From assembly GCA_002410125.1 (NCBI GenBank), contig DHQH01000087.1:1805-17256 (forward strand): a stretch of DNA of 15,452 nucleotides, in the 5' to 3' direction. Source of the stretch: Alphaproteobacteria bacterium UBA5343. GTDB lineage: Bacteria; Pseudomonadota; Alphaproteobacteria; RF32; UBA5343. A program made the position numbers and the translations under genes. Every line of letters begins with the position of its first letter. Position 1 is the stretch's first letter. The notes under the pieces are model-generated. The model ran no database searches and was not told where the DNA came from. It saw only the letters and a program-made list of their open reading frames with translations. Shown one piece after another: positions 1 to 7,604 of the stretch.

Positions 1-109
1 GGGTTTCATCTATATCAACTGGTAATATATCAAAATCGTAATAGCCGATTTGATTTAATAAGTCTTTTCGTCTAGGCGATGCTGAAGCCAATATAAAATT
101 ATTGCCCAT
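1..109 (-). CDS. maf: Maf-family nucleotide pyrophosphatase, N-terminal part (cut by window start)
   Basis: The first 36 codons are present and run off the left edge. The N-terminus contains ILASASPRRKDLL (residues 6-18), the signature of Maf/YhdE-type nucleoside triphosphate pyrophosphatases, cytoplasmic enzymes that hydrolyse non-canonical or canonical NTPs and have been linked to septum inhibition. The SxSPRR segment lines the nucleotide-binding cleft in this family. The ATG at 107-109 is preceded on the minus strand by AGGGGA with suitable spacing, which supports this start. It lies 66 bases downstream of the dksA-like gene on the same strand and could be its operon partner. The missing C-terminal part prevents assignment to a Maf subfamily. 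Confidence 0.88.
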   Translation of the reverse strand, partial: MGNNFILASASPRRKDLLNQIGYYDFDILPVDIDET

Positions 110-175
110 TATCTTCCCCTATAATATTAAAATAGTGGTTGTTTTATTATTTGATATAAAAAGTATAACTATGAC

Positions 176-607
176 TTAAGCATCATCGTTATAAGTTTTT
201 TCCATTCTTTCGTGACGCTCTTGTGCCTCTAAACAAAGAGTTGCTACAGGTCTTGCTTCAAGTCTATCTAAACCAATTGGTTCGCCTGTATCTTCGCAAA
301 AACCATAAGAATCATCTTCGATTCTTGAAAGAGCTGAATTGATTTTTGAAATTAATTTTCTAGCTCTATCTCTAGTTCTAAGCTCTAGAGCTTTATCTGT
401 TTCTTCTGATGCTCTATCAGCAATATCAGGTCTGTTTAAACCACCTTCTTTTAGTTCAAATAAAGTGTCTTCACTGAGTTCAAGTAAGTTTTTCTTCCAC
501 TGCAAGAGTTTTTGACGGAAATATTCTTTATGTTCGTCACACATATATTCTTCCTTTTTGCATGGTTTGTAATCAGGTGGGAGAATTATTGAACTCGTAG
601 TTGTCAT
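176..607 (-). CDS. dksA: DksA/TraR-family RNA polymerase-binding transcription factor
   Basis: A 143-residue protein of normal DksA length. DksA enters the RNA polymerase secondary channel and, with ppGpp, retunes transcription initiation. A coiled-coil region (about 28-95) carries the tip motif D64-R65-A66 within PDIADRAS, matching the functionally essential Asp and Ala of E. coli DksA. It is followed by LELRTRDRARKL and the C-terminal globular part with GEPIGLDRLEARP (108-120). The zinc-finger positions read C104, T107, C125, A128, so only two of the four cysteines remain. This is the arrangement known for zinc-independent DksA2-type proteins. The ATG at 605-607 follows AAGGAG with a 9-base spacer. 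The gene lies between fliX and maf, all on the minus strand. A dksA near fliX/flgI is, as far as I recall, common in alphaproteobacteria. Confidence 0.93.
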   Translation of the reverse strand: MTTTSSIILPPDYKPCKKEEYMCDEHKEYFRQKLLQWKKNLLELSEDTLFELKEGGLNRPDIADRASEETDKALELRTRDRARKLISKINSALSRIEDDSYGFCEDTGEPIGLDRLEARPVATLCLEAQERHERMEKTYNDDA

Positions 608-716
608 TTATTTGTACTCCTTATTCGGGGACTTAAATTAAATTACACAATTAAATACATATATTTTATAAATATTGCAAGTTATTTTTTTGCAAAACTA
701 ACAAAAGATATGGTAG

Positions 717-1151
717 CTATCTCATTAATTTTGCTAGTTCTATTTCGGCTCTTAACTCTATCTCTTCCATTATAGCTATTAAATTCTTATCAGTAGTGAT
801 CTCTTTTTTCTCACGGATGTATCTAGCTGTCTCCATTAATTTATCTTTAGATATATAGCCTTGTAAGATACCGTTTCTGATAGCTTCTAACTTATCTAAA
901 ATGTTTTCACTTCTTTTAATAGCACGCTTTCTTAGCTCCTGCTCTTCTTCTTCACCTATTGTTTGGGTAGCAAAAATAGCATTCACATTTGAAACTTTGT
1001 TAGTGCCTTCTATATGAGAAGCATTATCTGCAGCATCTAATTCACCAGCTAATAACCTTGCAAAATCACCAGAAGAAACAGAAGAAGTTTTTCTTGCCTT
1101 TTTTGCCTTAGCTGATGAACTTACATTCTTTGTTTGATTAATACTTATCAA
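717..1151 (-). CDS. fliX: Flagellar assembly regulator FliX
   Basis: A 144-residue protein matching the alphaproteobacterial FliX family. The conserved C-terminal half (about 84-142) includes ILDKLEAIRNGILQG and IEELRAEIELAKL-like residues (actual text EEIELRAEIELAKL). The N-terminal part is Ser/Lys/Ala-rich. In Caulobacter, FliX is a trans-acting factor that couples assembly of the early basal body to the sigma-54 activator FlbD. The start is TTG at 1151: AAGGAA lies 8 bases upstream, there is no ATG or GTG nearby in frame, and the resulting N-terminus (MISINQ) resembles the short start of homologues. The gene is divergent from flgI with a 164-base shared upstream region, the same arrangement as in Caulobacter. 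Its own promoter is not obvious in the AT-rich DNA. Confidence 0.9.
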   Translation of the reverse strand: MISINQTKNVSSSAKAKKARKTSSVSSGDFARLLAGELDAADNASHIEGTNKVSNVNAIFATQTIGEEEEQELRKRAIKRSENILDKLEAIRNGILQGYISKDKLMETARYIREKKEITTDKNLIAIMEEIELRAEIELAKLMR

Positions 1152-1250
1152 AGTAAGATTCCTTACAAATAAAAATTATCTAATATGTAATTTAATACAT
1201 CTTTTAAATAATAGCAATTTTTTTAAGATTCTTTCCCAAGTTTTTAATTT

Positions 1251-1265
1251 TGGCACGAGTTTTGC
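1251..1265 (+). promoter_or_regulatory. Sigma-54 (RpoN) promoter of the flgI operon
   Basis: TGGCACG-AGTT-TTGC followed by A fits the -24/-12 consensus TGGCACG-N4-TTGCW completely, with the GG and GC dinucleotides exactly 12 bases apart. Transcription would start near 1277, giving a leader of about 39 bases before the flgI ATG. Sigma-54 promoters need an enhancer-binding activator. FlbD is the expected one from Caulobacter, but I could not identify its binding site. Confidence 0.93.
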
Positions 1266-1315
1266 ATATTGTATTGGTGAATTTTTGGCGGAGATAAATT
1301 TTTAAGGAAAAGACT

Positions 1316-2452
1316 ATGTTTTACCTTAGTAACATAAAAAACAAATTAAATAGAGTTATAGGGCTGTCTTTATGTATATGCCTATTTGCTGTTAGTGCTA
1401 ATGCAAATTCTAGGATTAAAGATATTGCTGATTTTGAAGGCGTTAGAGAAAACCAATTGATTGGATATGGTGTTGTAGTGGGTCTTAATGGGACTGGTGA
1501 TAACATTAAATCCCTCGCATTTACCAAAGAAAGTTTAATTGGGATGTTAGAAAGAATGGGAGTTAATGCTAGAGATGGGCAATTAAAGTCTAAGAATGTT
1601 GCAGCAGTTATGGTAACAGCAACACTTCCTGCATTTGCAAGACAAGGTAGTAAGATTGACATTAATGTGAGTGCTATGGGTGATGCAAAAAGCCTACTTG
1701 GCGGAACATTGCTTGTTACTCCTTTAATGGGTGCAGATAATGAAGTATATGCTGTTGCTCAAGGGCAAATTGCAGTTGGTGGTTTTGCCGCTGAGGGAGA
1801 TGCTGCTACAGTTACTAAGGGCGTACCAACATCTGGTAGAGTTGCAAATGGTGGTATTGTTGAGAGAGAAATTCCTTTTTCATTAAACTCAATGGATCAA
1901 TTAAAAATATCACTTAGAAATCCTGACTTTACAACATCAACAAGAGTTGCATCGGCAATTAATGCCTATTTAGGTACAAAATCTGCTAGATCAGAAGATC
2001 CTGGTACAGTTGTGTTAGATGTTCCTGAAAAATATAGAAGCGGAAATATCATGAAAATTATGACTGATATTGAGCAGCTAAGAGTGGAGCCCGACCAATT
2101 TGCTAAAGTGGTTATTGATGAACAATCTGGAATTATTGTGATTGGTAAAGATGTGAGAATTGATGAGGTCGCTATTGCACAAGGCAATTTAACAATAAGA
2201 GTTACTGAAACTCCTCAAGTATCACAACCTGCTCCATTTTCTGAAGTTGGAGAAACTGTGATGGTACCAAGAACAGAAATTGAGATTGATGAGGGTGAAG
2301 AGAATAGACTTAATGTAGTGAAAACTGGTGTAAATTTACAAGAGTTAGTTGACGGGCTGAATGCATTAGGAGTTGGTCCTAGAGATATGATTAGTATTTT
2401 ACAAGCTATTAAAGTGGCTGGTGCATTACAAGCTGACATTGAGATTATGTAG
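1316..2452 (+). CDS. flgI: Flagellar basal-body P-ring protein FlgI
   Basis: A 378-residue protein of the usual FlgI length. A Sec signal peptide occupies about residues 1-30: basic start, hydrophobic VIGLSLCICLFAVSA, and a likely cut near ANA. It is followed by the family hallmark RIKDIADFEGVRENQLIGYG and VVGLNGTGDN (about 33-63). FlgI is exported to the periplasm and polymerises around the rod as the peptidoglycan-associated bushing. Later family segments are present, including GGTLLVTPLMGADNEVYA and the C-terminal NLQELVDGLNALGVGPRDMI. The ATG follows AAGGAA. It is the first gene of a five-gene unit driven by the sigma-54 promoter at 1251, with 11 bases to the next gene. The stop is TAG, so TAG is a genuine stop in this genome. 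Confidence 0.97.
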   Translation: MFYLSNIKNKLNRVIGLSLCICLFAVSANANSRIKDIADFEGVRENQLIGYGVVVGLNGTGDNIKSLAFTKESLIGMLERMGVNARDGQLKSKNVAAVMVTATLPAFARQGSKIDINVSAMGDAKSLLGGTLLVTPLMGADNEVYAVAQGQIAVGGFAAEGDAATVTKGVPTSGRVANGGIVEREIPFSLNSMDQLKISLRNPDFTTSTRVASAINAYLGTKSARSEDPGTVVLDVPEKYRSGNIMKIMTDIEQLRVEPDQFAKVVIDEQSGIIVIGKDVRIDEVAIAQGNLTIRVTETPQVSQPAPFSEVGETVMVPRTEIEIDEGEENRLNVVKTGVNLQELVDGLNALGVGPRDMISILQAIKVAGALQADIEIM

Positions 2453-2463
2453 GGAGAAGTTAG

Positions 2464-2820
2464 ATGAGTTTTGATATGGGAAATATAGGACTTATGAGTG
2501 GTGCTAATATGGCAATGGAACAAGCTAAAGCTAGCATGTTCAACACCCCAAAACCATCTGCGGATCAATCATTAGATAAGATTAAAGAGAGCGCACAGGA
2601 TTTTGAAGCCTTTTTCTTATCACAAATGATGGAACATATGTTTAGCGGGATTGAAACTGATGGAATGTTTGGTGGAGGTCATGCTGAGAAAGTATATCGT
2701 TCGATGCTGATTACAGAATATGGTAATAATATAGCTAAAAACGGTGGAGTTGGAGTTGCTGATCATGTCATGAACACTATGATCGAAATGCAAGAACAAG
2801 CTTCTAATAGGGAGATATAA
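2464..2820 (+). CDS. Rod-binding protein, FlgJ N-domain type (CheL-like in alphaproteobacteria)
   Basis: A 118-residue protein consisting only of the rod-binding domain found at the N-terminus of enterobacterial FlgJ. The diagnostic part is at about 44-112: AQDFEAFFLSQMMEHMF, a Gly-rich turn (GMFGGGHAEKVYRSML), and GVADHVMNTMIEMQ. FlgJ's N-domain caps the growing rod. The C-terminal peptidoglycan hydrolase domain is absent, as is usual in alphaproteobacteria, where a separate enzyme does the cutting and the gene has been annotated cheL in Caulobacter relatives. AGGGAG precedes the ATG. The stop is one base before the next start, which indicates translational coupling. Confidence 0.9.
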   Translation: MSFDMGNIGLMSGANMAMEQAKASMFNTPKPSADQSLDKIKESAQDFEAFFLSQMMEHMFSGIETDGMFGGGHAEKVYRSMLITEYGNNIAKNGGVGVADHVMNTMIEMQEQASNREI

Positions 2821-2821
2821 T

Positions 2822-3283
2822 ATGAGGGAAAATAAAGAAATTATCGTAGAGAGTGAAAACAAGAAAGTTAGTAACTTAGTTGAATCAATTAAAAAGCTAA
2901 ATCTAGTACTTATTGAAGAAAATAAGGCTCTGGAGAATTATGATATTGATAAGGTAAGAGACTTGTTTGAAGAAAAACAAAAACTTGCTAATGTCTATAA
3001 AACTCTTGTTACGACCTTTATGAATAAACCAAAACTAGTGGAAGAATTAGATTTGGAAACAAAAGAAGTTATTAAGTTGGAATCTTTAAAATTAAATGAT
3101 GCTGTTAGTGAAAACAGTCATTTAATTAAAGCAAAGATGAAGGCTAATAAAATGTTGCTTGATGCGGTTGTTAATGCAGCAAAGCAAAAGAAGAGTGATG
3201 AAAGCTCTGCTTATGGTTCTCAAGGATCTATGAATTTTGGTAGCCATAACAGTAATGCTCTGAATTTTAACCAAGTATTGTAG
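2822..3283 (+). CDS. FlgN/FlbY-like flagellar export chaperone
   Basis: A 153-residue, highly charged, probably all-helical protein. Residues about 18-125 look like the FlgN fold: LVESIKKLNLVLIEENKALE followed by a DIDKVRDLFEEKQKLANVYK segment, typical of FlgN-type chaperones that bind the C-termini of FlgK and FlgL. The tail (about 130-153) is Ser/Gly/Asn-rich and ends in LNFNQVL, which resembles the ending of alphaproteobacterial FlbY-like proteins. It immediately precedes flgK and flgL, the expected clients, which supports the chaperone role. Its start overlaps the flgJ-like stop region (TAATATG), and its ribosome binding site (AGGGAGA) lies within the upstream gene. Assignment is by pattern and context. 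Sequence conservation in this family is low, so I give no symbol. Confidence 0.75.
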   Translation: MRENKEIIVESENKKVSNLVESIKKLNLVLIEENKALENYDIDKVRDLFEEKQKLANVYKTLVTTFMNKPKLVEELDLETKEVIKLESLKLNDAVSENSHLIKAKMKANKMLLDAVVNAAKQKKSDESSAYGSQGSMNFGSHNSNALNFNQVL

Positions 3284-3336
3284 AAAAATTTAAGAGCTAA
3301 GAAATATTAATTTTGATTTTATAGGGATGTATTAAA

Positions 3337-5556
3337 ATGTCTTTAACATCTAGTTTGCAATCTGCAGTAAGTGGATTAACGGCTTCACAAAGAGGATTGG
3401 AAATTGTTTCTAACAATGTTTCAAATGTGAATACTGAGGGTTATACCAGAAAAGTATTCTCACAGAAAACGAATGTTCTCGGTGGAGAAGGTAACGGTGT
3501 GCTTGGTACAGAATATCGAAGAGTAGTTGATGAAAACTTACTTAAAGATTTTCTGAAAACGAATGCTAATAGCTCTTCTTTAGAAGAAAAGTTTAAGTAT
3601 TTGGATCGTTTACAGGCTTCTTTTGGTACACCTCAAGATGATTACTCTATATCACATCAAATAACTGAACTTAAAAATGCTTTTGAGAGTTTTGCATTAG
3701 ATGTTAACAATAGTACCAACCAAGCAAGACTTGTTTCACAAGCTGAAAATGCGGCACAAACACTTAGTACTTTATCCGAACAGATTCAAAGCCTGAGGTT
3801 AGAGGCTGATGTGGCTATTGCTCAAAAAACAGAGGAAGTAAACAATATTTTAGAAAGACTGGATGATTTGAATGATGAAATTGTGGCGGTTAAAAATATT
3901 AATGTTAGTAGTACAGCTGACTTGCTTGACCAAAGAGATCAAGCATTAAAAGAGCTTAGTGAACTTGTAGATATTAGTTACTTTACTAGAAACTCTGGTG
4001 AAATTGTAGTTATGACATCTACTGGTGAAACCTTACTTGATACAGAGCCTAAAGAAATGTCTCACTATAGATCTGCACAAACTAGTGCTTGGAGTGCTTA
4101 TACTGAAGATTCCGTGATGGGTATTTTTGTTAGTGGTGAAGATATTACAAACAAGATTGAGGGTGGTATTATTGGAGGTTTAGTTGAACTTAGAGACTCT
4201 GACTTACCTCAATTACAAGCTGAGATTGATGAGCTTTCTTATAACTTAAAAAATGAAGTTAATAAAATTCATAATATGGGGTCTGCTTTCCCTGAAATGA
4301 CTTATCAAATAACAGGTTCTCGTCAGTTTATTGATACAGAAACTGCCATCACCCCTACTGCACAACAAATAGCCATTAGTGATGGTGATGTAAAAATTGT
4401 AATTTTTGACAAAGATGGTAAACAGGTCGCTAATACATCCTTGGTTAATAATTTAGGATTTGCAAATGGTATAATCCATGATTCTGATAATCCTAATGAC
4501 CCAACCACAATGACGGGAGCTATACAGACTTGGCTAAGAGATCCAGCTGGTGGCAACTTAGCAACAGCTACAGTTGGAGTTAATGAAGATGGACAGATAG
4601 TGCTTGATTTGGGTGATAGTGATTATGGTATTGCTTTTAGAGATGAAATTAATTTTACAGAAGGTAGCGAACAAACCAATGTTACAATTGATTTTGACTC
4701 TGATGGTGATGGAGCATATGATAGGCAGTATACTGGATTTTCTAACTTCTTTGGGCTAAATGACTTCTTTGTTAATGATAGTTCAGAATTTGTATATGAT
4801 TCTCAAATCTTAGAATCAGAATATAATCTTGGACTTGCAGGCAATACAACTATGTATTTTTCCGATGAGACAAATGGTATTAGATATAGCTCAATTGAAG
4901 TTTCAACCAATGATTCAATTTATGATATTGCAGATAAAATAAATGAAAATGATGATTTGCTCGGTAAAGTGTCGGCGCAGATTGTTAGAGAAGGTGTTGG
5001 TTTTAGACTGAGGATTGTTAATACAGAGATTGCACAGCTAGAAATTACAGAATCTCCTGCTGTGGGACTAACAACTAATATGGATTTAAAACCATCTAAA
5101 GCTGGTCTGTCTGGAAATCTGATAGTTAGGGCTGATATTAAACAAAATCCTGCAAAAATTTCTAAAGGTCCTGCACAATTTGATGAATATTCGGGTGAAT
5201 ATTTTGTGAGTGAATCGGATAATAATACTATTGCTAATAAAATGGCTGAATTATTTACTCAAAATATTAGATTTGATGAGGCTGGAGCTATGCCTACTGC
5301 ACCTAGTACATTATCAGAATATGCAGCAACGATTGTAAGTAACTTTGCCTCAGAAACTCAAAATGTGGAATCTTTATCTGATTATCAGACTCAGTTAAAA
5401 GAATCTGTTGAAAAAAAATCTGCAGAAATTAGTGATGTGAATTTAGATCAGGAATTATCACAGCTTATTATATTCCAGCAGTCATATAGTGCTGCTGCAC
5501 AAGTTATATCAACGACTAGTTCGATGATGGATACATTAATACAAATGGTTGGTTAA
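3337..5556 (+). CDS. flgK: Flagellar hook-associated protein 1 FlgK
   Basis: A 739-residue hook-filament junction protein, clearly longer than the roughly 550 residues of enterobacterial FlgK. The N-terminal D0/D1 region is diagnostic: SGLTASQRGLEIVSNNVSNV then NTEGYTRK. A heptad-rich helical region (about 85-215) includes DLLDQRDQALKELSELV. The C-terminus (about 690-739) has SQLIIFQQSYSAAAQVI and ends in SSMMDTLIQMVG, the paired D0 helix. The middle carries an EF-hand-like DxDxDGxxD (D454, D456, D458, G459, D462) just before FSNFFGLNDFF, and a FlagellinIN-like segment (SIYDIADKIN). It is secreted by the flagellar export apparatus without a cleaved signal. GGGA precedes the ATG with 9 bases of spacing. 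It is separated from the chaperone gene by 53 bases and from flgL by 30. Confidence 0.96.
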   Translation: MSLTSSLQSAVSGLTASQRGLEIVSNNVSNVNTEGYTRKVFSQKTNVLGGEGNGVLGTEYRRVVDENLLKDFLKTNANSSSLEEKFKYLDRLQASFGTPQDDYSISHQITELKNAFESFALDVNNSTNQARLVSQAENAAQTLSTLSEQIQSLRLEADVAIAQKTEEVNNILERLDDLNDEIVAVKNINVSSTADLLDQRDQALKELSELVDISYFTRNSGEIVVMTSTGETLLDTEPKEMSHYRSAQTSAWSAYTEDSVMGIFVSGEDITNKIEGGIIGGLVELRDSDLPQLQAEIDELSYNLKNEVNKIHNMGSAFPEMTYQITGSRQFIDTETAITPTAQQIAISDGDVKIVIFDKDGKQVANTSLVNNLGFANGIIHDSDNPNDPTTMTGAIQTWLRDPAGGNLATATVGVNEDGQIVLDLGDSDYGIAFRDEINFTEGSEQTNVTIDFDSDGDGAYDRQYTGFSNFFGLNDFFVNDSSEFVYDSQILESEYNLGLAGNTTMYFSDETNGIRYSSIEVSTNDSIYDIADKINENDDLLGKVSAQIVREGVGFRLRIVNTEIAQLEITESPAVGLTTNMDLKPSKAGLSGNLIVRADIKQNPAKISKGPAQFDEYSGEYFVSESDNNTIANKMAELFTQNIRFDEAGAMPTAPSTLSEYAATIVSNFASETQNVESLSDYQTQLKESVEKKSAEISDVNLDQELSQLIIFQQSYSAAAQVISTTSSMMDTLIQMVG

Positions 5557-5586
5557 ATAAGTAAATATACTTATGGAGAATAAATT

Positions 5587-7533
5587 ATGACAACAAGAGT
5601 ACCTACATTATATTCAAATCTGTCTTTTACAAATCAGATGATGAAAACTCAACAAAGAATTAATGAGTTATCTTATCAATCATCTTCTGGTTGGAAATCG
5701 GACAACTATTCTTATTATGGTGATGAATCATATAATCTGATTAATCTTGATAATCAATTATCTATGGTGCAAAAACATTATGATAATAACTACCTAACCT
5801 CTATTAAGGTTGATAATATGGCAGAAGCATCAGCTGCGATGACTGATGAATTGGCAGATTTAAAATCTCTTGCTCTTGACTTTACATCTACTGATTTAGC
5901 AAATCTGGCTAATGATTATACAGGTGGGGAAATTACATTTTCTTCAGATTTAAATGTTTATCTTGGTGAAACATTAACAATTGATGGTACGCAATACACA
6001 TTTGCTAATGACGGGATTGGTAATAATATTGATATATCAGCTCTCGTACCTGGAGATCCTAGTTATGCTGAAGATGTAATGTTTGCTCTTAGGACAAAAT
6101 TAGATGGTTTAGACCCTAATTTTTCTGATTATAGTTTTGATTCTAACACTTTTACTTTCCCTAAATATACTATTGATGGGGAATCTTCTATATTAAATGC
6201 GACTGGGGTTACTACAGGAGATCCTATAGAGCTTCCCAATGATAAAGAAAGAGAAATGGAAACTCTACAATTTAGAGCATTTACAGTTCTAAAAAATATG
6301 GAATATTACCTTAATACAAAAGTTGATGGAAAATATTTATTTGGTGGTGGTGAAGGATCTCAAGCTCCTGTGAGCATTCCTTTTGATAGCTTGGAAAGTT
6401 TTCAAGATTATTATGATGGAAGAATTGTGAAATATCCTGAAACAAGAGCAGCTAACTTATCTGAGTTTGAAGTTACTCAAGATAGGACTGGTGATGTTAC
6501 ATTTGCTCAAAGAGGTGCTCCTTATGATGAGAAAGAAGGTAGAATTACTGCGACTAATGCTGGAGCATTTACATATGAAGGTGTGGTACCTAGTGCAACA
6601 CTTACAGGCGATATAACATATAGCACTAGTGACAACACTATTAGAGCTGAAGAAGTTGGTGCTTTTGACAAGATTAAGGCTGGGGACAGTATTGTAGTAA
6701 GTGGTGGTGATGCTGGGGCTAACCAAGTATCTTATATTGTATCAAGTGTATCTGAAGATGGCAGGAAAATTACAGTTGATGCCAGTACCCCTGTACAAGC
6801 CGATATGACTATTGTTAATGGTGGTAATGCTGAGATGAGATTATCATATCCAGTTGGTGCTAATATTGACTTGTCTGGATTTAGCAATAATTTTGATGGT
6901 GTTTATACTATTACTGGTATTAGTGATGATGGTAGCGAGCTTTATGTAGACCAGACTACATTCCCTGATAGTGCTACTCCACAAACTATTACAGCTGCAG
7001 GAAATAACTTCTCAATTGGTGCTAAAACCTATTATCGAGGATCCACACAAGTCACACATTCTAGAATTTCAGATGAAAAAACATTAGAAATTAGTGTGAA
7101 TGCGATTGATCCTGCTTTTGAAAAAGCAATTCGAGCATTAGCAATGATTGCGGAGGGTGGACTTATTGATGATAGAAACCCTGCTGATAGTTTAGATTCT
7201 AATATTAATTATAATAATGCAGAGGATAGGATTAATAGTGCTGTTGACTTATTAATTGATGCTTTTTCTCATTCTGATTTTAGTCAACCTGGTGAAGAAG
7301 ATAGTGATCTTATTTATGTAAATAGATTAATGACTGAAAACCAAACAATTATACAAAGCATTATGGACGATCAAAATACAACGATTAGCACATATAAGAG
7401 TAGAGTTAGTGAATCGAAAATGGTTGATCCAACAGAGACTGTAGCTAAACTACAAGCTGAAGCTCTTTCTCTAGAAATATCCTATTCAGTATTATCTCAA
7501 ATTAGTAGCTTATCGCTTATTAATTATATGTAA
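5587..7533 (+). CDS. flgL: Flagellar hook-associated protein 3 FlgL, enlarged
   Basis: A 648-residue protein, about twice the length of enterobacterial FlgL (about 317). The N-terminal flagellin-like helices include NQMMKTQQRINELSYQSSSG. The C-terminal helices (about 575-648) include LMTENQTIIQSIMDDQNTTI and end in SLEISYSVLSQISSLSLINYM-like residues, as in FlgL. FlgL joins FlgK to the filament. The extra length lies in the surface-exposed middle: one beta-rich module at about 114-195 related to repeats in FlgE, and two copies of a G-x-x-I-x-x-SG...DG unit at about 351-405 and 418-460. There is no cysteine. GGAG precedes the ATG. It is the last gene of the sigma-54 unit, followed by a terminator. 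FlgL rather than flagellin is supported by the position right after flgK and by VDGKYLFGG (about residues 246-254). Confidence 0.93.
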   Translation: MTTRVPTLYSNLSFTNQMMKTQQRINELSYQSSSGWKSDNYSYYGDESYNLINLDNQLSMVQKHYDNNYLTSIKVDNMAEASAAMTDELADLKSLALDFTSTDLANLANDYTGGEITFSSDLNVYLGETLTIDGTQYTFANDGIGNNIDISALVPGDPSYAEDVMFALRTKLDGLDPNFSDYSFDSNTFTFPKYTIDGESSILNATGVTTGDPIELPNDKEREMETLQFRAFTVLKNMEYYLNTKVDGKYLFGGGEGSQAPVSIPFDSLESFQDYYDGRIVKYPETRAANLSEFEVTQDRTGDVTFAQRGAPYDEKEGRITATNAGAFTYEGVVPSATLTGDITYSTSDNTIRAEEVGAFDKIKAGDSIVVSGGDAGANQVSYIVSSVSEDGRKITVDASTPVQADMTIVNGGNAEMRLSYPVGANIDLSGFSNNFDGVYTITGISDDGSELYVDQTTFPDSATPQTITAAGNNFSIGAKTYYRGSTQVTHSRISDEKTLEISVNAIDPAFEKAIRALAMIAEGGLIDDRNPADSLDSNINYNNAEDRINSAVDLLIDAFSHSDFSQPGEEDSDLIYVNRLMTENQTIIQSIMDDQNTTISTYKSRVSESKMVDPTETVAKLQAEALSLEISYSVLSQISSLSLINYM

Positions 7534-7573
7534 TAAAAGTTTCCCTATTATTATGTATATCTCCCCAAAAAGG

Positions 7574-7604
7574 AAGCCTTGACAGTATGTTAAGGCTTTT
7601 CTTT
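7574..7604. terminator. Bidirectional intrinsic terminator between flgL and the binding-protein gene
   Basis: AAGCCTT (7574-7580) pairs with AAGGCTT (7592-7598) around an 11-base loop. On the plus strand it is followed by TTTTCTTT, suited to ending the flgL transcript. On the minus strand the same stem is followed by TTCCTTTTT, suited to ending the convergent gene. The stop codon of that gene (7590-7592) lies inside the hairpin. Confidence 0.75.

Noticed and set aside
1175..1210. TTAA-N8-TTAA between fliX and flgI as a CtrA site
   Set aside because: The CtrA consensus has a seven-base spacer, and TTAA pairs are expected by chance in DNA this AT-rich.
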